Origin: Xestospongia muta
Taxonomy: Eukaryota; Porifera; Demospongiae; Haplosclerida; Petrosiidae
Direction: 5' to 3'
Assembly: GCA_963693285.1 (NCBI GenBank)
Contig: OY848921.1
Location: 1,875,646-1,939,645 of the forward strand
Length of the DNA stretch: 64,000 nt
Of the stretch, positions 53,125-64,000 are shown piece by piece (positions within the stretch are counted from its first letter, which is position 1; every line of letters begins with the position of its first letter). The translations under genes and the position numbers were made by a program. The notes beneath the pieces are model-generated. The model saw only the letters and a list, made by a program, of their open reading frames with translations. It ran no database searches and was not told where the DNA came from.

Positions 53125-55193
53125 ATGGCTGAAGATGGTGGCTATCTTTTAGGAATTGATCTTGGTACCAGCACTGTGAAGGCGGTATTAGTCCAGAGAG
53201 GTAGCCATCTTGTTATTGAAGAACACTCTGAACCAACATTAGCTCAAAAACTAAGTTCAATAGAAGGTGGCGACGAACAAGATGTTATGTTAATTATAGG
53301 AGCATTAGAACGTGTGATGGGGAAATTTACACAAAAGAACATGAGAAATGTAACCAGTGTGGGTATATGTGGTCAGATGCATGGCATAGTCTTGTGGAAA
53401 AATGGATGCATGAAACTTGAAAATGGACGTATAAGTTGTATCAATAGCAGTGAATCCATTTCTCATTTGGTCACATGGCAGGATAATCGTTGCAATGAAC
53501 TATTTCTCTCTTCTCTGCCACAAACCTGTCAATCTATAGCTATCAGTAGTGGGTATGGATGTGCTACATTGTTTTGGTATCAAAAGTACCAACCAGATTT
53601 GTTGAAGGTTTATAATAAAGCTGGTACCATTATGGATTTAATTGTGTGTATTTTATGTGGTCGTAGTGACGTCATCATGACGTCACATAATGCTACCAGC
53701 TGGGGTTATTTTGATAATGGAGCGAACAATTGGGAAATAAAAATGTAAGCATGCTCTGTATAAACTAACCATTAATTAGCCAGTCATCAAAGAGGGTTTG
53801 CTCCACCCACTGTTAATGATTAATACAATAAAATAAAAGCAGTAGATTAGACAAGTAAATAAAACATTCTGCTATCTTATAGTTTACGTTTCTTTCTCTT
53901 TTAGTTTAAGCGATGCTAATTTCCCAATTCATTTCCTTCCTGAGGTTGTCTCAGCTCCATTATTAGCTGGTGGTCTTGTTAATACATGGTTTGGTATGCC
54001 AGCTGGTATTAGTATTAGTGCCGCTATGGGAGATCTCCAATGTTCTGTGTGTGCTGTTCAACCTGAACTAGATGATGCTGGTATGAGAAATCAGAATATT
54101 TTACAAAGCATAGGAATGAGGACTTAATGAAGTATAGAACTCTGTATGGACTTATTGCATTAAAATATGGAGTCCATGGTATGGGAATATGGAAATATAG
54201 GAGTATAGAGTTATGAAGTATAGGAATGTGAATTTTATGGAGGTATTGATACTATTGAATGGTTGTAATTTATATGCAATTATGAACTGGAATGTGGGTG
54301 GGTTAACTTAGTTGATATTATGACATGGTGAAATGTAGTAAGAGAACATAGTATATATACTTACTGTCTAAGATGATAGTGATTGGACTTGTGTGGTTCT
54401 AAATATATGTTCTTATCTTGTAGTTCTCAATATCGGCTCAGCCAGTCAACTCTCAATTATTAACCCTTCTTCAACATTGTTTAACATTTCAGTATATCCT
54501 GCACTCACTGAAGTGCCATTTTTCAACAACACAAAACTGCTGGTAGCAGCTGCCTTAACTGGAGGCAATGCCATTGCTAAATTAGTAAACTTTTTCAGAG
54601 AATTTTTGAATGGGTATGTTAAAGATTCACTAAAACAATCATTTAATTTCTAACATTTATTACTTACAGAGTGAATGTTTCTGATAAAGATATAGGTGAC
54701 CAGGACATCTATGGCTACCTCATTGATGCTGCTAGTCATAATATGGACACAACATTAGTTGTTAGTCCTGTTTTTCTTGGAGAGAGACATCAACCGAATG
54801 TACGAGGTCGTGTGACCAATATTGGCAGCGACAATTTGTGCGTAGGTGATGTTAGTAGTGCTTTGATGAAAGGAATAGTTGAAAATTTGAAAGAGATGAT
54901 GCCTTCAATGATATTTGAACAATTTAGGGTAAGAGAATAGATGAATGGATGTACTAAACAGACATTGATATAAATTGATGCAGGCAACATTTCTAATGCC
55001 AAGATGCTACTGTTATTTCTTTTAATCTCTGTAGATAAAAAGAATTTTAGGTAGTGGTTCTACGCTGCATAAAAATCCAGTACTAGTAGAGCATGTGGTC
55101 AGATGTATGGGATTACCATTAACTTTGAGAGCTAATGTTGATGCACCATTAGGAGCGGCTATTTCAATGGAAATGTATAGTTCACTTTTATAG
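53125..55193 (+). CDS. SHPK: SHPK: sedoheptulokinase
   Basis: The start MAEDGGYLLGIDLGTSTVKA carries the FGGY-kinase ATP-binding DLGTS block. VGICGQMHGIVLWK, SHLVTWQDNRC, GYGCATLFWYQKYQPDLLK and HNATSWGYFD match human SHPK (VSGQMHGVVFWK; GFGCATIFWLLKYRPEFLK; QNAASWGYF). Five exons: 53125-53744, then exons starting near 53905, 54424, 54671 (VNVSDKDIGDQDIYG, VVSPVFLGERHQPNVRG) and 55035 (ILGSGSTLHKNPVLVEHV). It phosphorylates sedoheptulose to sedoheptulose 7-phosphate, feeding the pentose phosphate pathway. Divergent from MVK; convergent with the kinase-kelch gene. Confidence 0.93.
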
Positions 55194-55382
55194 TTTATTA
55201 AAGTGTTTTTATAATAATCTATTGTCAAATTTTACAAAACTATAATGTAACAAAACAAAACAATGTATGCACCTGGAGCTCCTTGATTAATGTTATTTTC
55301 GTTTCATTCCTATAACTTAGATGTATGTCAGAAATAGTTAGTAAAGATTGTCACATACTGTTTGATAAGCTCAATTGTAGAC

Positions 55383-57599
55383 TTAAAAGATCTCTATAGT
55401 ACCTATGTAAACAGATAAAAATCCATTTAATTTCTTTCCAGTTACAAACAGTTCTGTTGATGACAGAGCTGTCATTGTAGCACTGTCCACTTGTAAACCA
55501 TCAGGTAGCTGACCAATCTCACTCCAAGACTCATTTGTGAGCGAAAGCATTCTCAATTGCTTATCAAATGGATTTCCACGTTTTCCCAAAGTTAAAAGAT
55601 TTCTAGCCAACACAGTTGCTACTAAACTATATGCTTGAGGGCCACCTGGCAGATTTCTCCACCTATAGCTAGGGTAAATTATTGTATTGCGATACTTGTA
55701 AGCCATACCTGGTGCTGTTTTATTTCTATCCCAAAGAAGATTTTCCAAGGGACCATACAGTGCTAGTGGATACCAATCAGATGATAGCATTTCTCTACTA
55801 TAATTTCCTCCAAGTGCAAAACAAGTATTTCCAGCTACATTCAATGTTACATCAGTGCATGAATTAGGCAATGGGTGATCACTCCAATACCATCCAGTAT
55901 CTTCTGTATAGATTTCTATTGATGCCCCACCTCCTGCAACTACCAATGTTGATGGAAGGCTAAGGACTGCTGGAAAACTCCTTGATTCTTGCATAATTGG
56001 TATCGATGTATTGTCCCATGATCGTAAGGTTTCATCATATGTATAGACATTGTGACTTAGTTCTCCAACTATTGTTATTCCTCCAACTGCTACCAGCTTG
56101 CCATTGAATTTTCCAAGGCCAAAAGATTTTACAGGAAGATAATTTAAAGTGGTCCACTCATCTGATTTAAGATGGTAACAGTGGACATTATATTTATGTA
56201 CTTCTTTATCTGCAAAACCACCTCCAAAACATACTTTCTCACCAATCACAACATATTGTCCTTTGTACATGCTACTTTCCAGATCTTTGCCACTTCTCCA
56301 TGAAATATGACCTAGATTTTGAATTACTGTTGGAACAAAATAATCGCATGCCATTGTCTCTTTGAGTATACATTCATTAAAAGTTGTATTCAAAAATTTT
56401 TGGCCTCGTTCTTTTATTGCACTCAAAAATTTTTGGCCTTGTTCTCTTATTGCACTGTGATTAATATACTCTTTACTTGAATTCAAAATCCTAGTTTCCA
56501 GCCCACTATGTACGTTCAGCCCTGCATTATAAGCTAAAATGACACTGATAACCAGTAAAAAACCAAAAATCACATAAGATCTTGGTAAACTCCATATGCT
56601 TCTCTTTATTTTTCTTCCTTCTTTTTCTCTTACCTCATGTTGTTCTTTCTCTTTGCTTTTTTCTACTTCCCTTTCTGCTACATACTTTAATGTTTCCATT
56701 TGTTGTTTGAAAGAAGGTGGAACTACCTGTACTTTCTCATTTAATTGGTCTATAATAGTGTCAGCAGAAGGCCTTTCCTTAGGATTATTGTCAATACATT
56801 TGAGTATGAGGTTCATCAGAGGATGATCACGCCCTATCATTTGAAGAAAATTTTCACGTCTTTGAGCTTCTGAGACAGCAATCAATCTACCTGATTCATG
56901 ACGATTTGGGCCAATATGAGGTTTAGGCCTCTGACCACATAAAATGAGGATCATCAAAATTCCATAAGAGAATGAGTCTATGCTTGTATCGTAGTGTGGA
57001 CTTTCTACCATAGCTTCTGGAGGCATGTAGATAGGGGTACCAGGGTTTTTGGTCATGGTGCTGGCTTGTAGGGGGCTCATGTTCAAAATTCTAGCCACGC
57101 CAAGATCTGCTATCTTGGCGCCCAAAATGGGTGTGAGAAGGATGTTGTTAGATGAGAGGTCTCTGTGGATAATACGAGGTTTTTGGCTGTGAAGGTAAGC
57201 CAAACCCTGAGCTATGTCACGAAGAATGGAATAGCTGATCTCGTTTGGAAGGACACCATGTTCAGTAATGCAGGAGGAGAGATCTGTGGGAAGAAATTCC
57301 ATAACCAGGATGGGATGTTGGATCTCTGATTGAAAATGGACACCTAAAAATTGGACAATGTTTGGGTGACTGACTCGACTTAACAAGTGGCACTCTTCAC
57401 TGAATCTGTGAGCTTCATCATTGTTGTTGTCACCACATTTCAACAGGACTTCATGAATCTTCTTGCCTGCACACTTCAATCCCAAGTACTCTAGTTCAAC
57501 CACAGTTGCTGAAGACCCCACACCCAACTCACGATTGGTTACATGAACACCTGTAAGTTTATAAGATTCTAGACTTACAAAGGTGGCTCTTTTTGCCAT
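55383..57599 (-). CDS. Kinase-TM-kelch protein, intronless, predicted inverted receptor kinase
   Basis: 738 residues in one exon. Protein kinase domain about 23-290: Gly loop ELGVGSSATVVEL, ATP-binding Lys46 (CAGKK), HRDLSSNN (catalytic Asp147, Asn152), DLG (Asp165) in place of DFG, and TPIYMPPEA. All catalytic residues are present, and the sequence type is TKL/Ser-Thr-like. A Lys/Glu-rich linker (about 300-335) precedes a single hydrophobic helix at 342-359 (VIFGFLLVISVILAYNAG) with a basic flank before it. The C-terminal half (about 430-738) has kelch-like repeats (VCFGGGFADKEVHKYNVHCY; LVAVGGITIVGELSHNVYTY; LVVAGGGASIEIYTED; CFALGG) and several N-glycosylation sequons. This predicts kinase in the cytosol and kelch outside, a type II orientation. 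The ligand is unknown. Confidence 0.9.
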   Translation of the reverse strand: MAKRATFVSLESYKLTGVHVTNRELGVGSSATVVELEYLGLKCAGKKIHEVLLKCGDNNNDEAHRFSEECHLLSRVSHPNIVQFLGVHFQSEIQHPILVMEFLPTDLSSCITEHGVLPNEISYSILRDIAQGLAYLHSQKPRIIHRDLSSNNILLTPILGAKIADLGVARILNMSPLQASTMTKNPGTPIYMPPEAMVESPHYDTSIDSFSYGILMILILCGQRPKPHIGPNRHESGRLIAVSEAQRRENFLQMIGRDHPLMNLILKCIDNNPKERPSADTIIDQLNEKVQVVPPSFKQQMETLKYVAEREVEKSKEKEQHEVREKEGRKIKRSIWSLPRSYVIFGFLLVISVILAYNAGLNVHSGLETRILNSSKEYINHSAIREQGQKFLSAIKERGQKFLNTTFNECILKETMACDYFVPTVIQNLGHISWRSGKDLESSMYKGQYVVIGEKVCFGGGFADKEVHKYNVHCYHLKSDEWTTLNYLPVKSFGLGKFNGKLVAVGGITIVGELSHNVYTYDETLRSWDNTSIPIMQESRSFPAVLSLPSTLVVAGGGASIEIYTEDTGWYWSDHPLPNSCTDVTLNVAGNTCFALGGNYSREMLSSDWYPLALYGPLENLLWDRNKTAPGMAYKYRNTIIYPSYRWRNLPGGPQAYSLVATVLARNLLTLGKRGNPFDKQLRMLSLTNESWSEIGQLPDGLQVDSATMTALSSTELFVTGKKLNGFLSVYIGTIEIF

Positions 57600-57864
57600 T
57601 TTAGTTTTGCCCTACAAGTTGCAGTACACACAGACTGTCTTCTGATGAACTGGTAAAAGACTACTTTTGGGCAGTAACAGAAGGTGTGGTGTAACATGTA
57701 CTATGGTGTGTGACTCTAATAATGTTGGGATAAGTTGTTGATAGGGCAACTTGTTCCAAGAAATACTTAAATAAAATAGTGGTTGATCGGTTCATTGGTT
57801 TTTCTACACCTAAGAATTCACAATTTTTAATAATTTTTAATAATTTGACTTTAATAGGAGTCAG

Positions 57865-57873
57865 CCACACCCC
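57865..57873. promoter_or_regulatory. CACCC box before the orphan exon at 57882
   Basis: CCACACCCC nine bases before the ATG, in the interval divergent from the kinase-kelch gene. Confidence 0.4.
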
Positions 57874-57881
57874 TTGAAATA

Positions 57882-57974
57882 ATGGCTCAGAAGGGAAACT
57901 CTAGTGCTGTCTTATTAGAGAGTGAGTTTGAAGAAGGAATTTCTGATGCACTCAAAAGAACTCTTCTTCTTGAA
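57882..57974 (+). CDS. First exon of a gene lost in the assembly gap
   Basis: MAQKGNSSAVLLESEFEEGI, then SDALKRTLLLE, followed by a good donor (GTATGTAGT) at 57975. No continuation is seen: 200 unknown bases follow and the sequence after the gap belongs to LIMK on the other strand. The rest of the gene may be in the gap, or the gap may mark a misjoin. Function unknown. Confidence 0.4.
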
Positions 57975-57998
57975 GTATGTAGTATTATGATCACTAAC

Positions 57999-58198
57999 NN
58001 NNNNNNNNNNNNNNNNNNNNNNNNNNNNNNNNNNNNNNNNNNNNNNNNNNNNNNNNNNNNNNNNNNNNNNNNNNNNNNNNNNNNNNNNNNNNNNNNNNNN
58101 NNNNNNNNNNNNNNNNNNNNNNNNNNNNNNNNNNNNNNNNNNNNNNNNNNNNNNNNNNNNNNNNNNNNNNNNNNNNNNNNNNNNNNNNNNNNNNNNNN
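57999..58198. other. Assembly gap (200 N)
   Basis: Exactly 200 unknown bases, probably a scaffolding gap of nominal size. Confidence 0.99.
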
Positions 58199-58286
58199 GA
58201 TTTTGTCCTCTAGCAATTTTTAAAAAAATTTAACAAAAATTGAGCTCTTTGATTCAATTTTACAAATGAAGTTAAAATCTATATTA

Positions 58287-60745
58287 TCATGTGATAATGT
58301 GATGATGGAGGGTCGTGTTAATGTCCAATTGATCTAGGAGATGATAAAAGTCCTCGGGTAATTGATGAATATCTTGTTCTGATTCTAAGAGAGTTAGTAA
58401 AGAATTTAACCCTCTCTCAATTTTAAAAAAGTGAGGTCTAAAAATAAGAAAGAAAAAAGTTCAAAGTTTTAGATAAACAAGGAAGAGGAAGAAGAGTTTA
58501 GTACCTGCCATTTGGCTTTAATAAGGAACATCTAATTGCAAGATTATAAAATATCGGAGGACAGTTTCCCATCATATTTCTAAATTCTGGCTCATCTAAT
58601 CCGAATGTCCTCTAAATGAACAACATGTTAGTTTTAAAATGATAATATATGTACATGATCTTTTTTACTTACAGAATCACGTGGCATCTCATCAGGATCA
58701 GCTTTAACTCTTGCAATAATCTGCATAGTAAGTTGATAAAATAATCTCTCTCTGTCTCTCTATCTCTCACCTCACAGAGTACTATTCCATATGAGAAGAT
58801 GTCCACTCTTTCATCATAATCTTCACCTGATGGATGAATGGACAGATGAATGAAAATGGATAGATAGATAGATAGATGGAGACGTACCTTTTAACATCTC
58901 TGGTGCCATCCAATATGGTGAACCAACCACTGTCATTCTATTTGCTCTGAAATAAGAAGTACAATACCAATAATTAATACTACAACTATAAGCCAGCAAC
59001 ATTATCACTTCAGAGAAGATTAGATTTACAACTAACCTTCTCTTACTGGGATCATCAGAATGATCTAATGTTTGGAAGACACGAGCTAGTCCAAAGTCTG
59101 CCACAACAGCTGACATGTCCTGCAGAGAGAGCTCAGTAAGCTATGTACTAATTCTATAAGGAACTTACTTCTCTTAATAGACAGTTCTTGGAAGTAAGAT
59201 CACGATGAATGATACCACACTGATGGAGATAATTCTATTGAAAAAAGTAATACATTGATACATCAAAATTGATGCATTGATACATTGAAATTGATACATC
59301 TATACATTGATAAATTGATACATTGATAGATTGGTACAAGTCAATATTGTGTATACCTACCATTCCAGCTGCAATATCTCGTGCAATTTTAATTCTCATG
59401 TCCCATGGAAAAGACCAATCCTAATTAGAAATAAATATTATTGTATGTTCGTGTTTCCTGTTATTACCTTTTTAATTGTTTTTCGTAGAGTACCACCACC
59501 AATGAATTCTATGCAAGACAAATAACATCATGTGACTGTCATGTGACATACCCGTGATAAGAGTGAGAACTTTGCCCTCTTGATAGAGGATTCCAATAAA
59601 ATGAAGGATGTTAGGATGATTCAGGCTCTTCAACATTTGAACCTGCAGATGGAAAGAAAAACATAATAACCTCAAGGACCTCCATAACTGACCTCTTTTC
59701 TGAATATTCTTTCTGCTTCCTCAGTACAATTACGCATTTCTTTCATAACCATCACCTGACCAGTATGTTTGTGAGTCACCTTAGTAACATTACCATAGAA
59801 ACCATGACCTACAACTTCTCCAATATTGAGGTCGCTAAGACGGAAACAGTTAATGTAACCAGCTTTGGCATCAACAGCTGGAACAGAATGAGCACGATGT
59901 GATCTCAGTTCGTTATCAAGAAACATCATGATCTCACTTCCCTGTTTTAAACTGAAGAAAAACAAAAACATTAATGTTAGTCATTTTAATGCACCGTATA
60001 TCTATCATGAAATGTAGATCAGACTTAAAAATCTAAATGGCCATAATCTAATGGAAGAGTATGTTCCTCTAATTATAACTTACTCATCTTCTAAATTAGG
60101 AGCTGATACTCTAGAGGGGCTATGTGGTGAGTGAGGAGGTCTTAAAATAACTGGAGAAAGACTCGGTATAGTTGCAGTTATTTCACCTGGTGAAAAGAAT
60201 AACAATACAATTGAATACAACAGAATAATTACTATTATGAATTACTCAAATAACCATGTCATAAACTGCTCTATCTATATCTTCAATCCTATATCCCCAA
60301 TCCCACATCCCAATCCTAAATCTCGAATCCTATGTCCTCAATCCTACATTTTCAATCCTATATTTCCAATCCTATATTATCAATCCCAAATTCCTCCTCA
60401 GTAATACAATATTTTACTTAAACTAACTTGAAGGATCACTTGATAATGTCTTCAACTCGTTAGTTATTGATGTTTCTTTCACTGGAGACAATTTACGTAC
60501 TTGAGGAATGTCTTTTTTAGGAGATATGGTTAGCTTCTTCTCTGATGATGACTTTCCTCCGTGTGTTCTCTTCTTGTCTGGTACTGGTCGTTTATGTTGT
60601 TCAGAATCTGTTGAGGAATGTTGATCAAATGTATCAGGTCCTAGTGTATGATCATGTGATGAGTCATGTGACAAAACTGGATGTTTTCTCTCAATTGTCA
60701 AATAAAGGCAATCATCATAATGTTTCATGAGAGCATTGATCTTTT

Positions 60746-60787
<42 letters not shown>

Positions 60788-62712
60788 AACAATTTTTCAA
60801 TAAAACCTACTTCTTTTTGGTTCTGATTCACAATTGGTATGCCATTTATTTCTAAAATAAGATCACCAGTTTTAAGAGGAGTTTCAGCTAAACTGTGAGG
60901 AAGTCTATAGAAAAGAAGTAAAATGAACTACAGTTGTATCATCAGTATATCTTTAGTATATCCTCTGTATTCAACCTGCACATTGTCAGTATTTTTTCAG
61001 TATACTTTCAGTATATTATACAGTACATATAACTTTAGTGTACTTTTAGTGTTGTAAACATCAAAACTTGTAAAATTTAAATATTACATTTCCAAAAAAC
61101 AATTTCCAACTTTACTTTTCAATTTTAAGTGAGTTCTTGGTATATACTCTCTCTCCTGGTCGTGGAAGTTGAGGAGCATCGAACTCTTGAGAAATCCTTC
61201 TCTTTTCCTTTACATGTACATGTTGTGGGACTTGGCCATCGAGTTTAAATTTGACTTTTTTTGTCAGAGTAATCTTTATCTGTTGAATAGAGATAAAGGT
61301 GGGCACTCCATTCCTCACAGTACTCTTGTAACTATTGACTTCATCAGAAACACAGCTGCATGTATTACTAGAGAAAGAAAAATATAATGTTGTAGTGTTC
61401 AAAATTATAATAGGTAGCATTCAAAAATTATAACGGGTAGCATTCAAAATTTATATTGGTTAGTGTTTCAAATTTTTTGATGAAAAGTTGTGAATGGTTT
61501 GTCATTAGTTTTATTCTGACAAAATAAACCAGAATAATGTCATGTGACAAGGCACACCCACTACAATAGAGTAACAAAAGGAGACCAGGGAATCATGTTT
61601 GTTATTGCAGTCATATCAATCCATAGCTGAACATAGGAATGAGTCTAATTGTGGAAAACACTTCATTATTACATTAATTTCTGAAGATATAGTAGTATCT
61701 CTATAAAAAGTTATCTTTATGACAAAAGGACTCAAGTTGAATTAAATTTGTAAATTCTTTTCACCAATTACTGGAACTTTGAAACCAGACGTAGTAATAT
61801 TTACTATCACAACAGTTTACTATGTACCCTATGTCTTATTATCCAGTATTACTATATCAGTAATGGGAAGTATACCACCTACCTTCAATGCATAACAGCT
61901 ATCTACTTCACTGTCACTTTAAAGTGACTGATTAGACTGTTTACTCTCCTTTTATTGGAGACACTTACCAGAGTATCTCTCCTGTACTCAAAAGACAGTA
62001 TATATCTTTCTCTCCTAATGGAGAGCCACAACTTGTACAATGAAAGCACTCAGGGTGATACATACGAGAGAATCCCACGGCCTACAAGAGATAAAAATCT
62101 TGAACCTAAATTTTGATTTATATATAAATATCCTCAATTGGTTTTGAGTTTACAACTTATCTCTTCCACAGATGATTAATTATTATATAAACCTTATGTA
62201 AATAATAACATTATATCTTACTCACAAATCAAAACATTTATAATATAATATAAATTTGAGGGCAATAATATAGATACATTATAAGAATATTATACATGTA
62301 TATCACATGTATATCACTTATATATCACATGTATATCACTCATATATCACATGTATATCACTCATATATCACATGTATATCACTCATATATCACATGTAT
62401 ATCACTCATATATCACATGTATATCACTCATATATCACATGTATATCACTCATATATCACATGTATATCACTCATATATCACATGTATATCACTCATATA
62501 TCACATGTATATCACTCATATATCACATGTGTATTTCAAATACTTGCCATTGTTGGTCCAGTTATATAGTCAAAGCAACGATAACATTTGTGACCTAGTT
62601 TCTCATAGAAGTGATCTTTACAATAAGGTACTCCATCTTCTTCATAATAACTTTCTGGTAATTCCAAATGACATATGGTACATCTTATGAGTGTGTCCAT
62701 GTGGACAGGAAG

Positions 62713-62786
<74 letters not shown>

Positions 62787-63760
62787 CTCTTTAATTATAT
62801 AAACAAACTAAAATAACAAAAACTCATTTTAAAATCTTCAACCAATTATAGTTGGAGTACTTACAATACAAGACAGAATGTTATTGGTAGACATATAGTA
62901 AATTGACACAACACCTACACTAACAAACAACTCCTCTCTATCTAAATATAAAACTATTTATTGAACAAGCAATATGATATTACTCCATTAGTCATACATT
63001 AATCATAACCATTCATCCATCTATCCATTGATCCATTAACTAATCCATCCATCTATCCATTTATCCATCAACTAATCCATCCATCTATCCATTTATCCAT
63101 CAACTAATCCATCCATCTGTTCATTTATCCATCAACTAATCCATCCATCTACCCATTGATCCATCAACTAATCCATCCATCTATCCATTGATCCATCAAC
63201 TAATCCATCCATCTACCCATTGATCCATCAACTAATCCATCCATCTATCCATTGATCCATCAACTAATCCATCCATCTATCCATTGATCCATCAACTAAT
63301 CCATCCATCTATCCATTGATCCATCAACTAATCCATCCATCTATCCATTGATCCATACCTGAAGCATTCAATGTGCCATAGCTTTCCCATAGCCTCTAAC
63401 AGTATTACTTCATAGTCAATGGAAGTATTACATCCACTACATATACATACTATAAAATGAAGGTCAAATAATAAGACTTAATAATCAATAATTATGGTGC
63501 CATCAATTGCAAATAACAGTTGTTTGGTAAATGCAATATATATAATTAGTACATGATAAATGAGCTGATTGAAGGGACAGTAAATTGGTTAGCTTACCTT
63601 GTCCTTTACAGCTGATTCGTCTTGTTGGGGTACGTCTGACAGGTTCTTGATTTGGAGGAGAAGCCTAATAATTGTAAATTACACAAAGTTATTACATTAC
63701 AAATAAATGTATTGTAATTTTAAATAGATAGTATACTTTGCAATATAATAAACTTACCAT
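58287..63760 (-). CDS. LIMK1: LIMK: LIM-PDZ-kinase, cofilin kinase
   Basis: The first coding exon holds only the ATG (63758-63760), followed directly by a donor. Next SPPNQEPVRRTPTRRISCKG, LIM1 (CICSGCNTSIDYEV...HIECF joined to CTICHLELPESYYEEDG...YC), LIM2 (CYRCFDYITGPTMA, YHPECFHCTSCGSPLGERDI, closing CNTC), then a PDZ domain (LKTGDLILEINGIPIVNQNQ; LYLTIERKHP). A Ser/Lys linker follows, then the kinase: VVGHGFYGNVTKVTHKHTG, VMVMKE, IIHRDLTSKNC, VVADFGLARVF, MTVVGSPYWMAPEML, FSYGIVLCEIIARVKADPDE. It ends HHHIIT, TGA at 58287. LIMK phosphorylates cofilin/ADF on Ser3, stabilising actin downstream of Rho/Rac. The intact HRD, DFG and activation segment suggest activity. Vertebrate LIMK1 and LIMK2 cannot be distinguished. 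Confidence 0.92.
59228..59340. repeat. TACATTGATACAT-type short tandem repeat, LIMK intron
   Basis: Degenerate units of TTGATACATTGATACATC. Confidence 0.8.
60750..60785 (-). repeat. (CT)n before a LIMK acceptor
   Basis: GA on +; on the LIMK sense strand CTCTCTCCTCAAAAG|ATCAATGC, the acceptor of INALMKHYDD. Confidence 0.93.
61391..61960. other. LIMK intron
   Basis: Between the exon starting NTCSCVSDEV and the LIM2 exon. AT-rich with a short ATAATGGGTAGCATTCAAAA-type duplication at 61400-61460. No exon recognised. Confidence 0.5.
62290..62532. repeat. 20-base minisatellite, LIMK intron
   Basis: Twelve near-perfect units of ATATCACATGTATATCACTC just 3' of a LIM exon. Confidence 0.97.
62715..62782 (-). 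repeat. (CT)n upstream of a LIMK acceptor
   Basis: About 65 bases of GA on +, CT on the LIMK sense strand, ending about 30 bases before the acceptor at 62683 (CATAAG|ATGTACC). Confidence 0.93.
63003..63356. repeat. 32-base minisatellite, LIMK intron
   Basis: About ten units of ATCCATCAACTAATCCATCC plus ATCTATCCATTG, ending at the donor of the LIM1 exon. Confidence 0.96.
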
Positions 63761-63883
63761 TTGTTTGCTCTAAAGCAGCTCTACTTTAACAATGACAGAC
63801 TTGTGCATCATATTTATAAGAGGTGTGGTTTAATTAAGGTTCAGCAAATAATAATAATGGGTGGAGTTATTTAGATTTTAAGT

Positions 63884-63891
63884 GGGTGTGG
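63884..63891. promoter_or_regulatory. GGGTGTGG box upstream of LIMK
   Basis: CACCC-box reverse orientation in the interval between LIMK and the possible + strand exon; a weaker GGTGTGG lies at 63822. Confidence 0.4.
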
Positions 63892-63923
63892 TATAACGGG
63901 CGTTAATTAGCGTAATAACTACA

Positions 63924-64000
63924 ATGAATATTAATCTCAGCCTTCAGGGGGGAGGAGTGAGAAAAGGTCTAGCTTTTGTGCTACACACGGCTTCTGTATA
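63924..64000 (+). CDS. Possible first exon of a divergent gene running off the window
   Basis: ATG at 63924 opens MNINLSLQGGGVRKGLAFVL and stays open to near the edge, 163 bases from the LIMK ATG. Too short to assign; supported only by the divergent arrangement seen elsewhere in the window. Confidence 0.3.
   Translation, partial: MNINLSLQGGGVRKGLAFVLHTASV

Noticed and set aside
53664..53685. Twin TGACGTCA-like sites near 53670
   Set aside because: They lie inside an SHPK coding exon (codons for DVIMTS); more likely coincidence of coding sequence than regulatory sites.
62296..62690. Repeat protein of ISHVYHSYITCI units
   Set aside because: Translation of a 20-base minisatellite in a LIMK intron.
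62873..62945. Possible LIMK exon reading DREELFVSVGVVSIYYM
   Set aside because: The two LIM1 halves join in phase directly (HIECF-R-CTICH) without it, and it lacks zinc ligands; treated as intron or, at most, an alternative exon.

Overview
This is a gene-dense, AT-rich eukaryotic window from an invertebrate animal. The coding exons are typical metazoan proteins, most introns are short (about 40-300 bases) with GT-AG ends, and intergenic distances are often below 300 bases. A compact AT-rich genome, many dinucleotide arrays and a receptor-like TKL-type kinase with a kelch ectodomain fit a demosponge such as Amphimedon. That assignment is inferred from style and content, not from any search.

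Layout. 0-3.6 kb: the last exon of a possible ANAPC7-like TPR gene (+), an intronless coiled-coil protein (+) and a small proline-rich ORF (+). 3.7-10.5 kb: METTL16 (-) divergent from an unidentified multi-exon coiled-coil gene (+). 10.6-18.3 kb: CCDC92-like (-) divergent from two tandem intronless HINT3-like genes (+), then TBCE (+). 19.1-28.9 kb: a BESS-like ORF and hAT-type MITE, SFSWAP (-), divergent LRRC74-like gene (+) full of ATGG minisatellites. 29.0-37.1 kb: RASAL/RASA4-family Ras GAP (+). 37.7-45.7 kb: two APMAP genes (-) with an APMAP pseudogene between them and a decayed hAT transposase in an intron of the second copy. 45.7-48.7 kb: TMEM209 (+). 49.1-55.2 kb: mevalonate kinase (-) divergent from sedoheptulokinase (+). 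55.4-57.6 kb: intronless kinase-TM-kelch protein (-). 57.9-58.2 kb: an orphan first exon running into a 200-base N gap. 58.3-63.8 kb: LIM kinase (-), with a possible divergent first exon at the right edge.

The genes form no single pathway; most are housekeeping functions (m6A RNA methylation, splicing regulation, tubulin folding, isoprenoid and sugar-phosphate metabolism, Ras and actin signalling, nuclear envelope). The recurrent organisation is notable: at least five head-to-head pairs share promoters of about 80-410 bases, a CACCC/GGGTGTGG box recurs near start codons, and long (CT)n arrays sit on the sense strand immediately before 3' splice sites in several genes. The strongest candidate for new biology is the kinase-TM-kelch protein, whose order predicts an inverted (type II) receptor kinase. 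Exon boundaries were read by eye from splice signals and reading phase. Those of METTL16, SFSWAP and the SHPK and LIMK ends were phase-checked; others are approximate.
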